A stretch of 64,000 nucleotides of DNA from contig NZ_RJUA01000127.1 of NCBI RefSeq assembly GCF_024343575.1, positions 372,001-436,000 on the forward strand, given 5' to 3'. Position 1 is the first letter of the stretch. Each line of letters starts with the position of its first letter. Position numbers and translations under genes: made by a program. This stretch comes from Lacihabitans sp. LS3-19 (GTDB taxonomy: Bacteria > Bacteroidota > Bacteroidia > Cytophagales > Spirosomataceae). Below the pieces are notes generated by a model, which saw only the letters and a list, made by a program, of their open reading frames with translations, was not told the origin of the DNA and did not search any database. This document shows positions 53,392 through 61,887 of the stretch, in pieces.

Positions 53392-54216
53392 TCAAAATCC
53401 AGCTTCTCCTTTCCAAATTATGCATCTCTTAAAAATTGATTCTAAATCAAAAATTTCTTTCTCGAAAATCCCAAACACTGTTGAACCGCTACCCGTCATT
53501 GAAGCATATTGAGCTCCTAATTGATACAATTTATCTTTAATTTGGCCAATCTTTGGATGGTTCTGAATAATTTTTTCTTCAAAATCATTTTTTAAAACCT
53601 CTTTCCATTCATAAATTGGCCTCTTTATAATTTCTTTTGTACTAAGTTCTGGCTTTTGAGGTTTTATCCCAGAATAAGCCTCTGCAGTAGAAATATGAAT
53701 TTGAGGATTTACCAAAACTAAATATTTGCCTTTTAAGTCAAGTTCGACATTTTCAAATTCAGTTCCTTTTCCAAAACAAAACTTAGGCGTATTTTCAATA
53801 AAAAAGGGGCAATCGCTTCCTAAGCGAGAAGCGAATTCTTGCATCTGCGAAACAGAAAGTTTTAGATTGAACAACTCATTCAGCATTTTCAAAGCAAAAG
53901 CACCGTCAGCTGACCCTCCACCAATTCCCGCTCCCATTGGCAAAACCTTGTGTAAATGAATGGCTACATTCCCTTCAAAACTTACATTTCTTTCATTTTT
54001 TAATAGTTCAAAAGCTTTCACTATTAAATTATTGGCCTGGTTTCCCGGAATTCCTAAACCCGAAGAAGCAAAGGAAAAGTTTTCTGAAGGAATCATTTCT
54101 AATGCGTCGCACCAAGCTATTGGATAAAAAACTGATTCTATGTTGTGGTATCCGTCCGCACGTTTTTCGGTGATATTTAGACCTAAATTAATTTTGGCGT
54201 TTGGAAATGAAAGCAT
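53392..54216 (-). CDS. ispE: 4-diphosphocytidyl-2-C-methyl-D-erythritol kinase
   Basis: A 274-residue GHMP kinase of the MEP isoprenoid pathway. FPNAKINLGLNITEKRADGYH (about 4-24) and the ATP loop LPMGAGIGGGSADGA (about 91-105) identify it, with a C-terminal SMTGSGSTVFGIF. It phosphorylates the 2-hydroxyl of CDP-methylerythritol. It is divergent from rpsJ. Confidence 0.95.
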   Translation of the reverse strand: MLSFPNAKINLGLNITEKRADGYHNIESVFYPIAWCDALEMIPSENFSFASSGLGIPGNQANNLIVKAFELLKNERNVSFEGNVAIHLHKVLPMGAGIGGGSADGAFALKMLNELFNLKLSVSQMQEFASRLGSDCPFFIENTPKFCFGKGTEFENVELDLKGKYLVLVNPQIHISTAEAYSGIKPQKPELSTKEIIKRPIYEWKEVLKNDFEEKIIQNHPKIGQIKDKLYQLGAQYASMTGSGSTVFGIFEKEIFDLESIFKRCIIWKGEAGF

Positions 54217-54274
54217 TATCAGAATTTTTATGCTTCAAAATTCATATAAAATTTTTCTTTTACCAAATAAACAC

Positions 54275-54282
54275 TAATTTTG
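54275..54282 (+). promoter_or_regulatory. Candidate -7 box of rpsJ
   Basis: TAATTTTG matches TAnnTTTG, 73 bases before the rpsJ ATG. The -33 region is only T-rich (54252-54257). Confidence 0.5.
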
Positions 54283-54355
54283 CAGTCCAATTTTGGCTTG
54301 TCGGAGTAAATGGTTCTTTCGCAAGCTGTTTTTTCACCAAAAAATATTGAACCAA

Positions 54356-54661
54356 ATGTCACAAAAAATCAGAATTAAATTAAAGTCTTTCGACCACATG
54401 TTGGTTGACAACTCATCTGAGAAAATCGTTAAAGCGGTAAAATCAACAGGAGCTACAGTAAGTGGACCAATTCCATTGCCTACGCGTGTTGAAAAATTCA
54501 CAGTTTTACGTTCTCCTCACGTTTCTAAAAAATCAAGAGAGCAATTCCAACTTTGTACTTACAAAAGATTGATTGATATCTTCTCCGCAAGTCCAAAAAC
54601 TGTAGATGCTTTGATGAAACTTGAGCTTCCAGCTGGTGTTGACGTAGAAATCAAAGTGTAG
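54356..54661 (+). CDS. rpsJ: Ribosomal protein S10
   Basis: A 101-residue protein: [12 protein letters not shown] (about 3-14), [20 protein letters not shown] (about 36-55), [14 protein letters not shown] (near 64-77) and the C-terminal [11 protein letters not shown]. The ATG at 54356 gives the family length; an in-frame start at 54293 does not. The gene is alone between ispE and upp rather than at the head of the S10 operon. Confidence 0.97.
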   Translation: MSQKIRIKLKSFDHMLVDNSSEKIVKAVKSTGATVSGPIPLPTRVEKFTVLRSPHVSKKSREQFQLCTYKRLIDIFSASPKTVDALMKLELPAGVDVEIKV

Positions 54662-54686
54662 TTTTTACGAAAGTATTGACATTTCT

Positions 54687-54723
54687 AAGCCTCTGCTTCT
54701 TTTAAAGATTCAGAGGTTTTTTG
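54687..54723 (+). terminator. Terminator after rpsJ
   Basis: CCTCTG (54690-54695) pairs with CAGAGG (54711-54716) and is followed by a T run; inner pairing CTT/AAG lengthens the stem. Confidence 0.7.
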
Positions 54724-54825
54724 TTTTTCAGCTTACTTAAACAATGAAAAAATGCATTTCTTTCATTTCAAGTCACAAAATTTTCCAATATTTCAATTCC
54801 ATAATTATTTCTTCAAGTATTTTCT

Positions 54826-54833
54826 TATTTTTG
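54826..54833 (+). promoter_or_regulatory. Candidate -7 box of upp
   Basis: TATTTTTG matches TAnnTTTG, 20 bases before the upp start. Confidence 0.45.
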
Positions 54834-54853
54834 TTCTAAACTAAAAAAATAAG

Positions 54854-55498
54854 ATGTGGGTATTAGCTGAGCAAAATTCGGTTGCAAAAAATTTCCTTTG
54901 TGAACTTAGGGATGAAGAAACACAAAAAGATGCAATGCGATTTCGGAGAAATCTGGAAAGAATAGGTGAAATTTTTGCTTATGAAATTTCAAAAACCTTA
55001 AGTTTCAAAAATACTAAAATCAATACATCTTTAGGCGTCAAAGAAACGCAAGAACTTACTGACTACCCAATCATTGCAACAGTTTTACGTGCTGCAATGC
55101 CATTACACCAAGGCTTACTCAATTTTTTTGACAAATCTGAAAGCTCTTTTATAGGAGCTTACCGTGGCGTTCATGACAAAAAGGAACACTTTGAAATCGA
55201 AATGGATTATATAAGTAGCCCTAGCTTGCAGGGTAAAACATTGATTATTTGTGACCCAATGTTAGCCACTGGAAAGTCCTTAGAAAAGGCTTATCATGCA
55301 TTGTTGAGGTTTGGTATTCCAGCTAAAACACATATCGTATCAGTTGTAGCTAGCCAAAGAGGTGTAAGATATATCAATGCCAGAATGCCAGAATGCAAAC
55401 TTTGGATTGGCGATATAGATGACGAACTAAATACCAAATCTTATATTGTACCTGGACTTGGCGACGCCGGTGATTTAGCATTTGGCGTAAAAATTTAA
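54854..55498 (+). CDS. upp: Uracil phosphoribosyltransferase
   Basis: A 214-residue pyrimidine-salvage enzyme making UMP from uracil and PRPP. IIATVLRAAMPLHQGLL (about 75-91), the PRPP-binding ICDPMLATGKSLEKAY (about 136-151) and the uracil-binding YIVPGLGDAGDLAFG (near 197-211) are visible. It is followed after 28 bases by an MFS transporter gene. Confidence 0.95.
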   Translation: MWVLAEQNSVAKNFLCELRDEETQKDAMRFRRNLERIGEIFAYEISKTLSFKNTKINTSLGVKETQELTDYPIIATVLRAAMPLHQGLLNFFDKSESSFIGAYRGVHDKKEHFEIEMDYISSPSLQGKTLIICDPMLATGKSLEKAYHALLRFGIPAKTHIVSVVASQRGVRYINARMPECKLWIGDIDDELNTKSYIVPGLGDAGDLAFGVKI

Positions 55499-55526
55499 AC
55501 CCTATTATAAAAGAATAAACCCTACC

Positions 55527-56780
55527 ATGGAAAAACAAAAATCTGACTTGCAGTTACTTTTCAGTATGCCCGTAATCGTGGCGGCTTTAGGCTATTTTGT
55601 GGATATTTATGATTTACAACTTTTTGGAATAGTCAGAATTCCAAGTTTACAAAGTCTTGGTCTAAACAAAACTGAAGTGGATACAATTGGAACAGAAATT
55701 ATAAACATTCAAATGATTGGTCTTCTTTTGGGTGGAATACTCTGGGGAACTTTAGGCGATAAAAAAGGTAGGTTGTCTGTACTTTTCGGGTCAATTATAA
55801 CCTATTCACTTGCCAATATTTTTTGTGGATTTATTCCTCAAATGGACTTTGTAAACAAGGTCGAAACTTATAAATGGTTGAGATTTCTAGCTGGAATTGG
55901 CCTTGCAGGTGAATTGGGTGCTGGAATAACTTTGGTCTCAGAAGCACTTCCAAGGCACCTACGAGCAAAAGGCACCTCACTAGTTGCAGGAGTTGGACTT
56001 TTAGGAGCTGTAGTCGCTACATTTACTGTAAAATTATCTGGAACTTGGACCATCGCATACTTCATTGGAGGTGCAATGGGCTTTCTACTGCTACTATTAA
56101 GAGTTGGTGTTTTGGAGTCTGGAATGTATAAAAACATCACACAAAACAAAGCTATTCAAAAAGGTAATTTCTTTTCGTTTTTTACGGATTGGGATAGATT
56201 TACGAAATACTTAAGATGTATTGGAATAGGACTACCAACTTGGTTTTGTATAGGCATATTGGTTTATTTAAGCAATCAATTTGGAGAAGCATTCGGCTTT
56301 ACAGAAAAAGTGGAGCCAGGACTTGCCATTATGTGGGCCTATGTGGGTATTTCCGCAGGTGATTTTCTTAGTGGTTTTTTGAGTCATTGGTTAGCTTCAC
56401 GCAAGAAAGCCATTGGTTTTATGATGGGGATGTCTCTACTCGGCGTTCTGTTTTATCTTTTCGGAGGTATGCAATCTGCCTTTACGCTATATGTCACTTG
56501 TGTTTGGCTGGGCTTCTGGACAGGTTATTGGGCCATGTTTGTGACAGTTGGAGCTGAGCAATTTGGCACAAACCTTAGAGCAACTGCTGCCACTACCGTA
56601 CCCAATATGGTAAGAGGTGCAGTGGCTGGCATGACGACTTTGTTTGGCTTATTCAAAACCGACAATGGTGTTGTTTGGGCAGCCGCAATAGTTGGTTTAA
56701 TTATCTATACATTAGGATTTTACTCTACTTTTACCATTGCAGAAACACATAACAAAGACTTGGATTACCTTGAAGTTTAA
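55527..56780 (+). CDS. MFS transporter (metabolite:proton symporter type)
   Basis: A 417-residue transporter with about 12 hydrophobic helices. It carries the MFS motif GTLGDKKGRLSVLFGS (near 72-87) and GIGLAGELGAGITLVSE (near 118-134), as in sugar and organic-acid symporters. The substrate cannot be read from sequence. Its stop codon overlaps the stop of the convergent sterol desaturase by four bases. Confidence 0.85.
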   Translation: MEKQKSDLQLLFSMPVIVAALGYFVDIYDLQLFGIVRIPSLQSLGLNKTEVDTIGTEIINIQMIGLLLGGILWGTLGDKKGRLSVLFGSIITYSLANIFCGFIPQMDFVNKVETYKWLRFLAGIGLAGELGAGITLVSEALPRHLRAKGTSLVAGVGLLGAVVATFTVKLSGTWTIAYFIGGAMGFLLLLLRVGVLESGMYKNITQNKAIQKGNFFSFFTDWDRFTKYLRCIGIGLPTWFCIGILVYLSNQFGEAFGFTEKVEPGLAIMWAYVGISAGDFLSGFLSHWLASRKKAIGFMMGMSLLGVLFYLFGGMQSAFTLYVTCVWLGFWTGYWAMFVTVGAEQFGTNLRATAATTVPNMVRGAVAGMTTLFGLFKTDNGVVWAAAIVGLIIYTLGFYSTFTIAETHNKDLDYLEV

Positions 56781-58033
56781 TTTAAACTTAAAACTTCTTT
56801 GGTTCTGAAAAAATAAATAGAAACAATGCTCGAAATAATCATGTATGCTAGAAAGATTAATTTCAAGACAGGTACTATTTCGAAAATTGGCAACCAAAAA
56901 TTGGTAAATAAAACAACGGCCATTCCGAAAAGGTTTTTTGCAATTTCGAAAAGTAGAAAATCAGGATTTTTGTCCATCAATTCTGTGTAGGCGTAAATAT
57001 TCAAGGCTACAAAAAGACCATAAATCAATAAACCGCTCAAGTCAAATTTGCCGAAGTAATAAAACATAGTAGTCAAAAAACCGAGCGTAATAATAAATTG
57101 AAACCAAATCCAAATACGGGCATTTAAAGAGAATTCGGTTTTGTATTTGTTAAAATTATAAGGATCTAAAATTTTAGCTACGGGATATTTTTCTTCAAAA
57201 CCTTCAGGCCTCCAACCAGTGGGTTTAAACCATATCGTAAGTTTATCTTTCCAATTTTCAGCTCTCCAAGCGTCTTGTATCAACAACCAAAGGTGCTTGA
57301 AATTTATTTTTATTGGATTCCAAGTGGACATGGGGCGTGTTATACCATAAACAGGTTTCAAATTAGGTAACTCTTCCTGGAAAGTACCGAACAGCTTATC
57401 CCAAATGATAAATATCTGGCCATGGTTTTTATCTAAATATTCGGGATTTAAGGCATGATGCACACGGTGATGCGAAGGCGTAACGATGATTTTTTCGAGA
57501 AAACCTAGCTTGCCGATGTAAACTGTATGGTACCAAAACTGAGCAAAAAGCTGCAAAGGTGCAACTACAGCAATAACCTCAGGCTTAACTCCAAAAATGG
57601 CAGCAGGAATAAGAAAAAAAGTGAAAATGTTGACAAAAGAAGAAATGCTTTGACGTAAGGCACAGGCCAAATTAAACTCCTCAGAACTATGGTGAATGGC
57701 GTGTTTATTCCAGAAAAAATTGATTTGATGAGACAGTCTATGTACCCAATATCCTGAAAAATCAATAGCCACAAAAGCTATGATATATACCCAAACCGTA
57801 GACTTTATCTCCAAAAAAGCAAAATGTTCATAAAACCATTTGTAGGAAATAATGGTAATACTTAAACCCAAAACGTCTTTTAATGTATTTGTATATCCCG
57901 AACTAAGGCTAGAAATAGTATCCATAGCTCGAAATTCATCTTTAAACCGAAGATAGCCATATAGTTTTTCGGCCAAAACCAAAATCAAGAAAATTGGAGA
58001 AGCAATCAGTAAAATCTTAGCGTAAGTTTCCAT
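56777..58033 (-). CDS. Sterol desaturase / fatty acid hydroxylase family membrane enzyme
   Basis: A 418-residue integral membrane di-iron enzyme. Histidine clusters HRLSHQ (HxxxH, near 98), HAIHHSS (HxxHH, near 110) and HHRVHHALNPEY (near 188) are the classic tripartite iron ligands. About eight hydrophobic helices are visible. Substrates in Bacteroidota include alkylglycerol ethers, sphingolipid-like or fatty-acid chains; none can be fixed here. It ends overlapping the MFS stop by four bases. Confidence 0.88.
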   Translation of the reverse strand: METYAKILLIASPIFLILVLAEKLYGYLRFKDEFRAMDTISSLSSGYTNTLKDVLGLSITIISYKWFYEHFAFLEIKSTVWVYIIAFVAIDFSGYWVHRLSHQINFFWNKHAIHHSSEEFNLACALRQSISSFVNIFTFFLIPAAIFGVKPEVIAVVAPLQLFAQFWYHTVYIGKLGFLEKIIVTPSHHRVHHALNPEYLDKNHGQIFIIWDKLFGTFQEELPNLKPVYGITRPMSTWNPIKINFKHLWLLIQDAWRAENWKDKLTIWFKPTGWRPEGFEEKYPVAKILDPYNFNKYKTEFSLNARIWIWFQFIITLGFLTTMFYYFGKFDLSGLLIYGLFVALNIYAYTELMDKNPDFLLFEIAKNLFGMAVVLFTNFWLPIFEIVPVLKLIFLAYMIISSIVSIYFFRTKEVLSLN

Positions 58034-58057
58034 TGGTATGCAAGCATAATGTTTTTA

Positions 58058-58065
58058 CAAATATA
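58058..58065 (-). promoter_or_regulatory. Candidate -7 box of the sterol desaturase gene
   Basis: Reads TATATTTG on the minus strand, 24 bases before the start; no -33 partner is seen. Confidence 0.4.
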
Positions 58066-58110
58066 AGAATATTTGGGAATTGTGAATATTTTAAGAAAAA
58101 ATTATGTGAT

Positions 58111-58560
58111 TTAAACAAGCTTTTCAAAACATACACTATTCTTTACATCAACATATTGACCATAATTTTCTATAACTGAATAAGCATTTTTATGATAAAG
58201 TGCAATGGCTTCGGTTTGGCGTTTACCAGTTTCTAGAATCAATTTCTCAACTTCAAGTTCTTTTGCCCAATTTTCTAATTCAGCTAAAATTTTTGAAGCA
58301 ATTCCCTTTCCTCGGGCTTGTACAACAGTAAACATTCGCTTTATTTCCCAAGTATTGCCTTCAAACTGCTTTATGGCTCCGCACGCAATTGGCTGGTCAT
58401 TTTCATAAAAAACCAATACATGTTTGATGTTTACTATTTTATTGAATTGGTCATAAAAGGCATGCTCGTCACCATCAGTTACCGCTAGATAAGCATCCAA
58501 TTGTTTAACTAAACTGATGAAGTCCGGGTTTTGGGAATTGGTTTTTAAGATGGTTACCAT
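58111..58560 (-). CDS. GNAT acetyltransferase
   Basis: A 149-residue N-acetyltransferase. IACGAIKQFEGNTWEIKRMFTV (about 57-78) and RGKGIASKILAELENWAKELE (acetyl-CoA loop, about 84-104) define the fold, ending with NYGQYVDVKNSVCFEK. The substrate is unknown. It begins six bases after the DUF6922-like gene ends and is likely in the same transcript. Confidence 0.85.
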   Translation of the reverse strand: MVTILKTNSQNPDFISLVKQLDAYLAVTDGDEHAFYDQFNKIVNIKHVLVFYENDQPIACGAIKQFEGNTWEIKRMFTVVQARGKGIASKILAELENWAKELEVEKLILETGKRQTEAIALYHKNAYSVIENYGQYVDVKNSVCFEKLV

Positions 58561-58566
58561 GTTAAA

Positions 58567-58854
58567 TCAATACGGAAAAGGTGTCGGATTCGACCGTTTC
58601 AAGGTGTAGCATCTAAATAAAGGTCTATCAATAGCGGCTGAAGCTAAATACATTCTAGTTTCTGGCAAAAACTTGGCGTTTAGTAATGCTTCAGTTACTT
58701 TATCCACACCATAATATTTGAAGCAATTTCTGATATCGGGCACATCACCACGCTCAAACACACGCTCAATCACAAAATTGGCCTTATCGTCGTAATCTAT
58801 ATTCTCGAATACCACATCCCAGAAAATGCGTTTGTTGAAAATTGGTTTTTCCAT
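58567..58854 (-). CDS. DUF6922-like small protein
   Basis: A 95-residue cytoplasmic protein: IFNKRIFWDVVFENIDYD at the start, then RVFERGDVPDIRNCFKYYG and a C-terminal FRCYTLKRSNPTPFPY. This pattern fits small DUF6922-type proteins, often adjacent to AbiEii-type nucleotidyltransferases as possible antitoxins; no such partner is present. The 5' end and upstream DNA of this gene have a decayed duplicate at 59537-59608, across the toxin-antitoxin pair. Confidence 0.65.
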   Translation of the reverse strand: MEKPIFNKRIFWDVVFENIDYDDKANFVIERVFERGDVPDIRNCFKYYGVDKVTEALLNAKFLPETRMYLASAAIDRPLFRCYTLKRSNPTPFPY

Positions 58855-58858
58855 GTAA

Positions 58859-58866
58859 CAAATTTA
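58859..58866 (-). promoter_or_regulatory. Candidate -7 box of the DUF6922-like gene
   Basis: Reads TAAATTTG on the minus strand and ends four bases before the ATG, predicting a leaderless transcript. The relic copy has lost it. Confidence 0.4.
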
Positions 58867-58924
58867 GGATTTTTTGGAAGAAAATGAAAATGTAATTCTT
58901 AATGCAATTTTTTGGTTTATGGCA

Positions 58925-58954
58925 TTTGTATTTGGTTGAATTTTGATAGATTTG
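58925..58954 (+). promoter_or_regulatory. Promoter of the toxin-antitoxin pair
   Basis: TTTG (58925-58928), 18 bases, then TAGATTTG (58947-58954): both boxes perfect. The predicted start is about 12 bases before the antitoxin ATG at 58973. Confidence 0.65.
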
Positions 58955-58972
58955 TATAAAATAGATTCAAAT

Positions 58973-59203
58973 ATGACAATTGCATCAGCTCAAAAAGAAA
59001 TAATGGCGGAAATTTCTCAGATTCAAGACCTTGAAACCTTGGAAACGGTAAATTATTATCTAAAAAATAGAATCATTCCTTACAATTTAACTGAAAATCA
59101 ATTGAGTATATTAAAGGAAAGTGATGCACAATACCGAAGAAAAGAAGTAAAGGAGAACACAACAATATTAATCGAACTCGAAAAATGGCTCGAAGAAAAG
59201 TAA
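58973..59203 (+). CDS. Putative antitoxin of a ParE-type module
   Basis: A 76-residue helical, charged protein starting MTIASAQKEIMAEISQIQDL and ending EKWLEEK. It overlaps the toxin start by 19 bases, the usual coupling of antitoxin and toxin. It resembles the short helical partners of Bacteroidota RelE/ParE toxins. The ATG at 58973 is preferred to a TTG at 58943, which lies within the promoter region. Confidence 0.75.
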   Translation: MTIASAQKEIMAEISQIQDLETLETVNYYLKNRIIPYNLTENQLSILKESDAQYRRKEVKENTTILIELEKWLEEK

Positions 59204-59481
59204 TTTGGACAAAAAATGCTGAATTATTATTTAAGGAAATTCTAACCTTCTACTTTGAGAGAAACCAAAATAAAACGTACAGCAAAAAACTGCTACAGAA
59301 AGTAAAATCCTTAACAAATAAACTTTCAAGGTTTCCATTTTTGGGCTTTGAAATAGAAACTACAAACTATAGGGAAATAATTTTTGATCACTATTCAATC
59401 ATTTATTCCGTTTCTGAAAATGAAGTTGTGATTAAATTGATTTGGGATCATAGACGAAATCCTGATGTATTAAGGCTTTAA
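59185..59481 (+). CDS. RelE/ParE family toxin
   Basis: A 98-residue basic protein: ARRKVIWTKNAELLFKEIL (about 2-20), LSRFPFLGFEIETTNYREII and VIKLIWDHRRNPDVL at the C-terminus, typical of the RelE/ParE fold. Family members either cut mRNA at the ribosome or inhibit gyrase; the sequence suggests the ParE side but does not settle it. It is translationally coupled to the antitoxin. Confidence 0.87.
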   Translation: MARRKVIWTKNAELLFKEILTFYFERNQNKTYSKKLLQKVKSLTNKLSRFPFLGFEIETTNYREIIFDHYSIIYSVSENEVVIKLIWDHRRNPDVLRL

Positions 59482-59536
59482 CAAATAGTGAACTTATGAT
59501 TTTAAGAGTTTTTTTTAATTTTAACAAATAACTAAC

Positions 59537-59608
59537 CTAGAAAATGCTTTTGTTGAAAATTGGTTATTCACATAAAATAAATTAAGATTTTTTGGGGAGA
59601 AAATGAAA
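59537..59608 (-). pseudogene. Relic of the 5' end and upstream region of the DUF6922-like gene
   Basis: AGAAAATGC then TTTGTTGAAAATTGGTT here match 58821 onward almost base for base, and ATTTTTTGG with GAAAATGAAA at the far end match 58868-58888. In the frame of the intact gene it reads PIFNKSIF then a stop (TGG changed to TAG), and the start region has decayed. Same orientation as the intact gene, 700 bases away across the toxin-antitoxin pair. Confidence 0.75.
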
Positions 59609-59648
59609 AGCTGTATCTAAAACATTACAGCTTTTCAAGTCTTTTTTT
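59604..59648 (+). terminator. Hairpin terminator downstream of the toxin and relic
   Basis: A perfect 12-bp stem (TGAAAAGCTGTA, 59604-59615, with 59626-59637) is followed on the plus strand by AGTC and seven T. It separates the module from the convergent prolyl oligopeptidase. Confidence 0.65.
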
Positions 59649-59666
59649 CTTCTATATACCAGCCGA

Positions 59667-61775
59667 TCAGTTTATTTTTAAATTTGTAACCCCCATATTC
59701 CAAAAGATAAACCCATAAATATCTGCCATAGTTTCGATGTTCTTTTTGGTGTTGGAGGCCCCGTGTCCTGAGTTGGTGTCTATACGTATCAATAATGGGT
59801 TTTTGGTACTTTCTGCTGCTTTGGCTTGTAGTTCAGCGGCATATTTAAACGAGTGGGCTGGCACTACGCGGTCGTCGTGATCGGCAGTGGTTACCAAAGT
59901 TGCTGGGTAATTTACGCCTGATTTGATATTGTGCAAAGGCGAATAGCCATACAGCACTTTAAACTCTTCGGCATTGTCAGCTGAGCCATAGTCTGCAATC
60001 CAGTTCCAACCTATCGTGAATTTGTGAAAACGCAACATGTCCATTACGCCCACTTGCGGAATAGCTACCTTTGCCAAATCTGGCCTTTGGTTGATAACCG
60101 TTCCTACCAAAAGTCCTCCATTGGAGCCACCACGAAGTGCCAAATGCTCCGAATCGCAGTATTTGTTGGCAATAAGATATTCACCTGCAGCAATGAAATC
60201 ATCAAATACATTTTGTTTTTTGAGTTTCATGCCTTGTTCATGCCATTTTTCGCCGTATTCTGAGCCACCACGCAAATTGGCTTGAGCATAAACCCCACCA
60301 TATTCCAGAAACGGAATCAAAAGTGGACTGAAAGCGGGGTTCAAACTAATATTAAAACCACCGTAACCATAGAGTAAAGTTGGATTTTGAGAATCAAGCT
60401 TCAATCCTTTTTTGTAAGTAATGAACATTGGTACTTTGGTACCATCTTTTGAAGTATAAAACACCTGTTTGGTTTCAAAATCATCGGCCTTAAAATCTAC
60501 TTCAGGATTCCTAAATACTGAGCTTTTCTTTGTGGCGATATCGTATCGATAAATAGTAGGAGGAAAAGTAAAAGATGTAAAAGAATAGAAAACAAATTTG
60601 TCGTCTTTGTCACCTCCAAAACCACCTGCTGTACCTAATCCAGGCAATTTTACTTCATTTTCTAATTTGCCTTTTAAGTCATAAACATATATCCTTGAGG
60701 TAACGTCTTTCAGGTAATTCAAGAAAAGTTTTCCTCCAGCTGTGCCTGCACCTTGCAATGGCTCAGGTTTTTCAGCTATGAAATCAGAGAATTTGCTGGT
60801 TTTTGGATCAAACAATTGTAGTTTTTCATTTGGTGCATTGTCATTGGTTTGAATAATAAATTTTCCATTCACATTATCAATAAATGAATAGGCCGAATTT
60901 GTAATTTCTTTTACAACTGGCGTAAATTCTTTTTGGTCTTTGGATTTATAAAAAAGGGCATTGCCGTCGAACCCTTTACCTCTATCACTTAGGTATAATA
61001 GTGCATATTTCTCGTCTTCTGATGTGCTAAGGGTATGAAACCTCTGGGCATTTTCTGGATCTTGATATACCAATTGGTCTTTATCTTGGCTAGTACCAAT
61101 CGTATGATACCAAACTTGATGGTTTTCGTTTTTAGCTGCTAAGGCACTTCCTTCTGGTTTTGGATAGCGACTGTAGTAAAATCCGTCTCCTTGCCAAGCT
61201 AAACCTGAAACCTTTACCCATTCTAATTTATCATCCATTTGTTTCAAGGATTTAAGATTCAAAACAAAAACATCTTGCCAATCAGAACCACCATTAGATA
61301 AAGCAAAAGCCGCATATTTCCCGTCTTTAGAGATACGGAACTGCATAAGCCGTGTCGTTCCATCTGCTGAAAGTTGATTTGGATCCATAACCATTTCGGG
61401 TGTAGCATCTAAACCTTTTTGGCGATACAAAACGGATTGGTTTTGCAAACCATCATTTTTATAAAAATAAAACCATTCATGTTTTTTGGATGGTGCCGAA
61501 TATTTAGGATAATTATAAACCTTTTCGAGACGATCTTGCAATTGTTTTTTATAAGGTATTTTTGATAAATAATCGAAAGTAACCTCATTTTGGGCTTTTA
61601 CCCAAGCACCCGTTTCTGCTGACTTATCATCTTCCAACCATCGGTATGGATCTTTTACTTCAGTGCCGTGATAGTTGTCAGTTTGTGTTCCTTTTTGCGT
61701 TTGAGGATAATTTATTTGAGCCATTGAAAATATTGGAATTAAAAATAAAGCGATTAGTCTGATTGTTGATTTCAT
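59667..61775 (-). CDS. Exported prolyl oligopeptidase (S9A)
   Basis: A 702-residue serine peptidase with a signal peptide ending near residue 19 (FSMAQ). The N-terminal half (about 70-400) is a seven-bladed propeller that restricts substrate size. The C-terminal alpha/beta-hydrolase has Ser in LRGGSNGGLLVG (near 547), Asp in DHDDRVVPAHS (near 631) and His in SGHGAS (near 672). It cleaves peptides after proline in the periplasm or outside. Confidence 0.93.
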   Translation of the reverse strand: MKSTIRLIALFLIPIFSMAQINYPQTQKGTQTDNYHGTEVKDPYRWLEDDKSAETGAWVKAQNEVTFDYLSKIPYKKQLQDRLEKVYNYPKYSAPSKKHEWFYFYKNDGLQNQSVLYRQKGLDATPEMVMDPNQLSADGTTRLMQFRISKDGKYAAFALSNGGSDWQDVFVLNLKSLKQMDDKLEWVKVSGLAWQGDGFYYSRYPKPEGSALAAKNENHQVWYHTIGTSQDKDQLVYQDPENAQRFHTLSTSEDEKYALLYLSDRGKGFDGNALFYKSKDQKEFTPVVKEITNSAYSFIDNVNGKFIIQTNDNAPNEKLQLFDPKTSKFSDFIAEKPEPLQGAGTAGGKLFLNYLKDVTSRIYVYDLKGKLENEVKLPGLGTAGGFGGDKDDKFVFYSFTSFTFPPTIYRYDIATKKSSVFRNPEVDFKADDFETKQVFYTSKDGTKVPMFITYKKGLKLDSQNPTLLYGYGGFNISLNPAFSPLLIPFLEYGGVYAQANLRGGSEYGEKWHEQGMKLKKQNVFDDFIAAGEYLIANKYCDSEHLALRGGSNGGLLVGTVINQRPDLAKVAIPQVGVMDMLRFHKFTIGWNWIADYGSADNAEEFKVLYGYSPLHNIKSGVNYPATLVTTADHDDRVVPAHSFKYAAELQAKAAESTKNPLLIRIDTNSGHGASNTKKNIETMADIYGFIFWNMGVTNLKIN

Positions 61776-61825
61776 TTTTGATGATTTGAATTGTCGGTAA
61801 ATTTAGGAAAGATTTTCTCCAAAAA

Positions 61826-61868
61826 AACAAAAAACCGATGATTTCAAAACTTGAAAACATCGGTTTTT
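61826..61868 (-). terminator. Terminator after the EmrB-like gene
   Basis: AAAACCGATG (61831-61840) pairs with CATCGGTTTT (61858-61867), with an inner TTTCAA/TTGAAA stem; on the minus strand T runs follow. Confidence 0.8.
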
Positions 61869-61887
61869 ATCGAAAACTTGAAAATAA

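Noticed and set aside
58567-58854. DUF6922-like protein as the antitoxin of an AbiEii-type system
   Set aside because: No nucleotidyltransferase gene is adjacent in the window; the neighbour is a GNAT gene, so no module can be supported.
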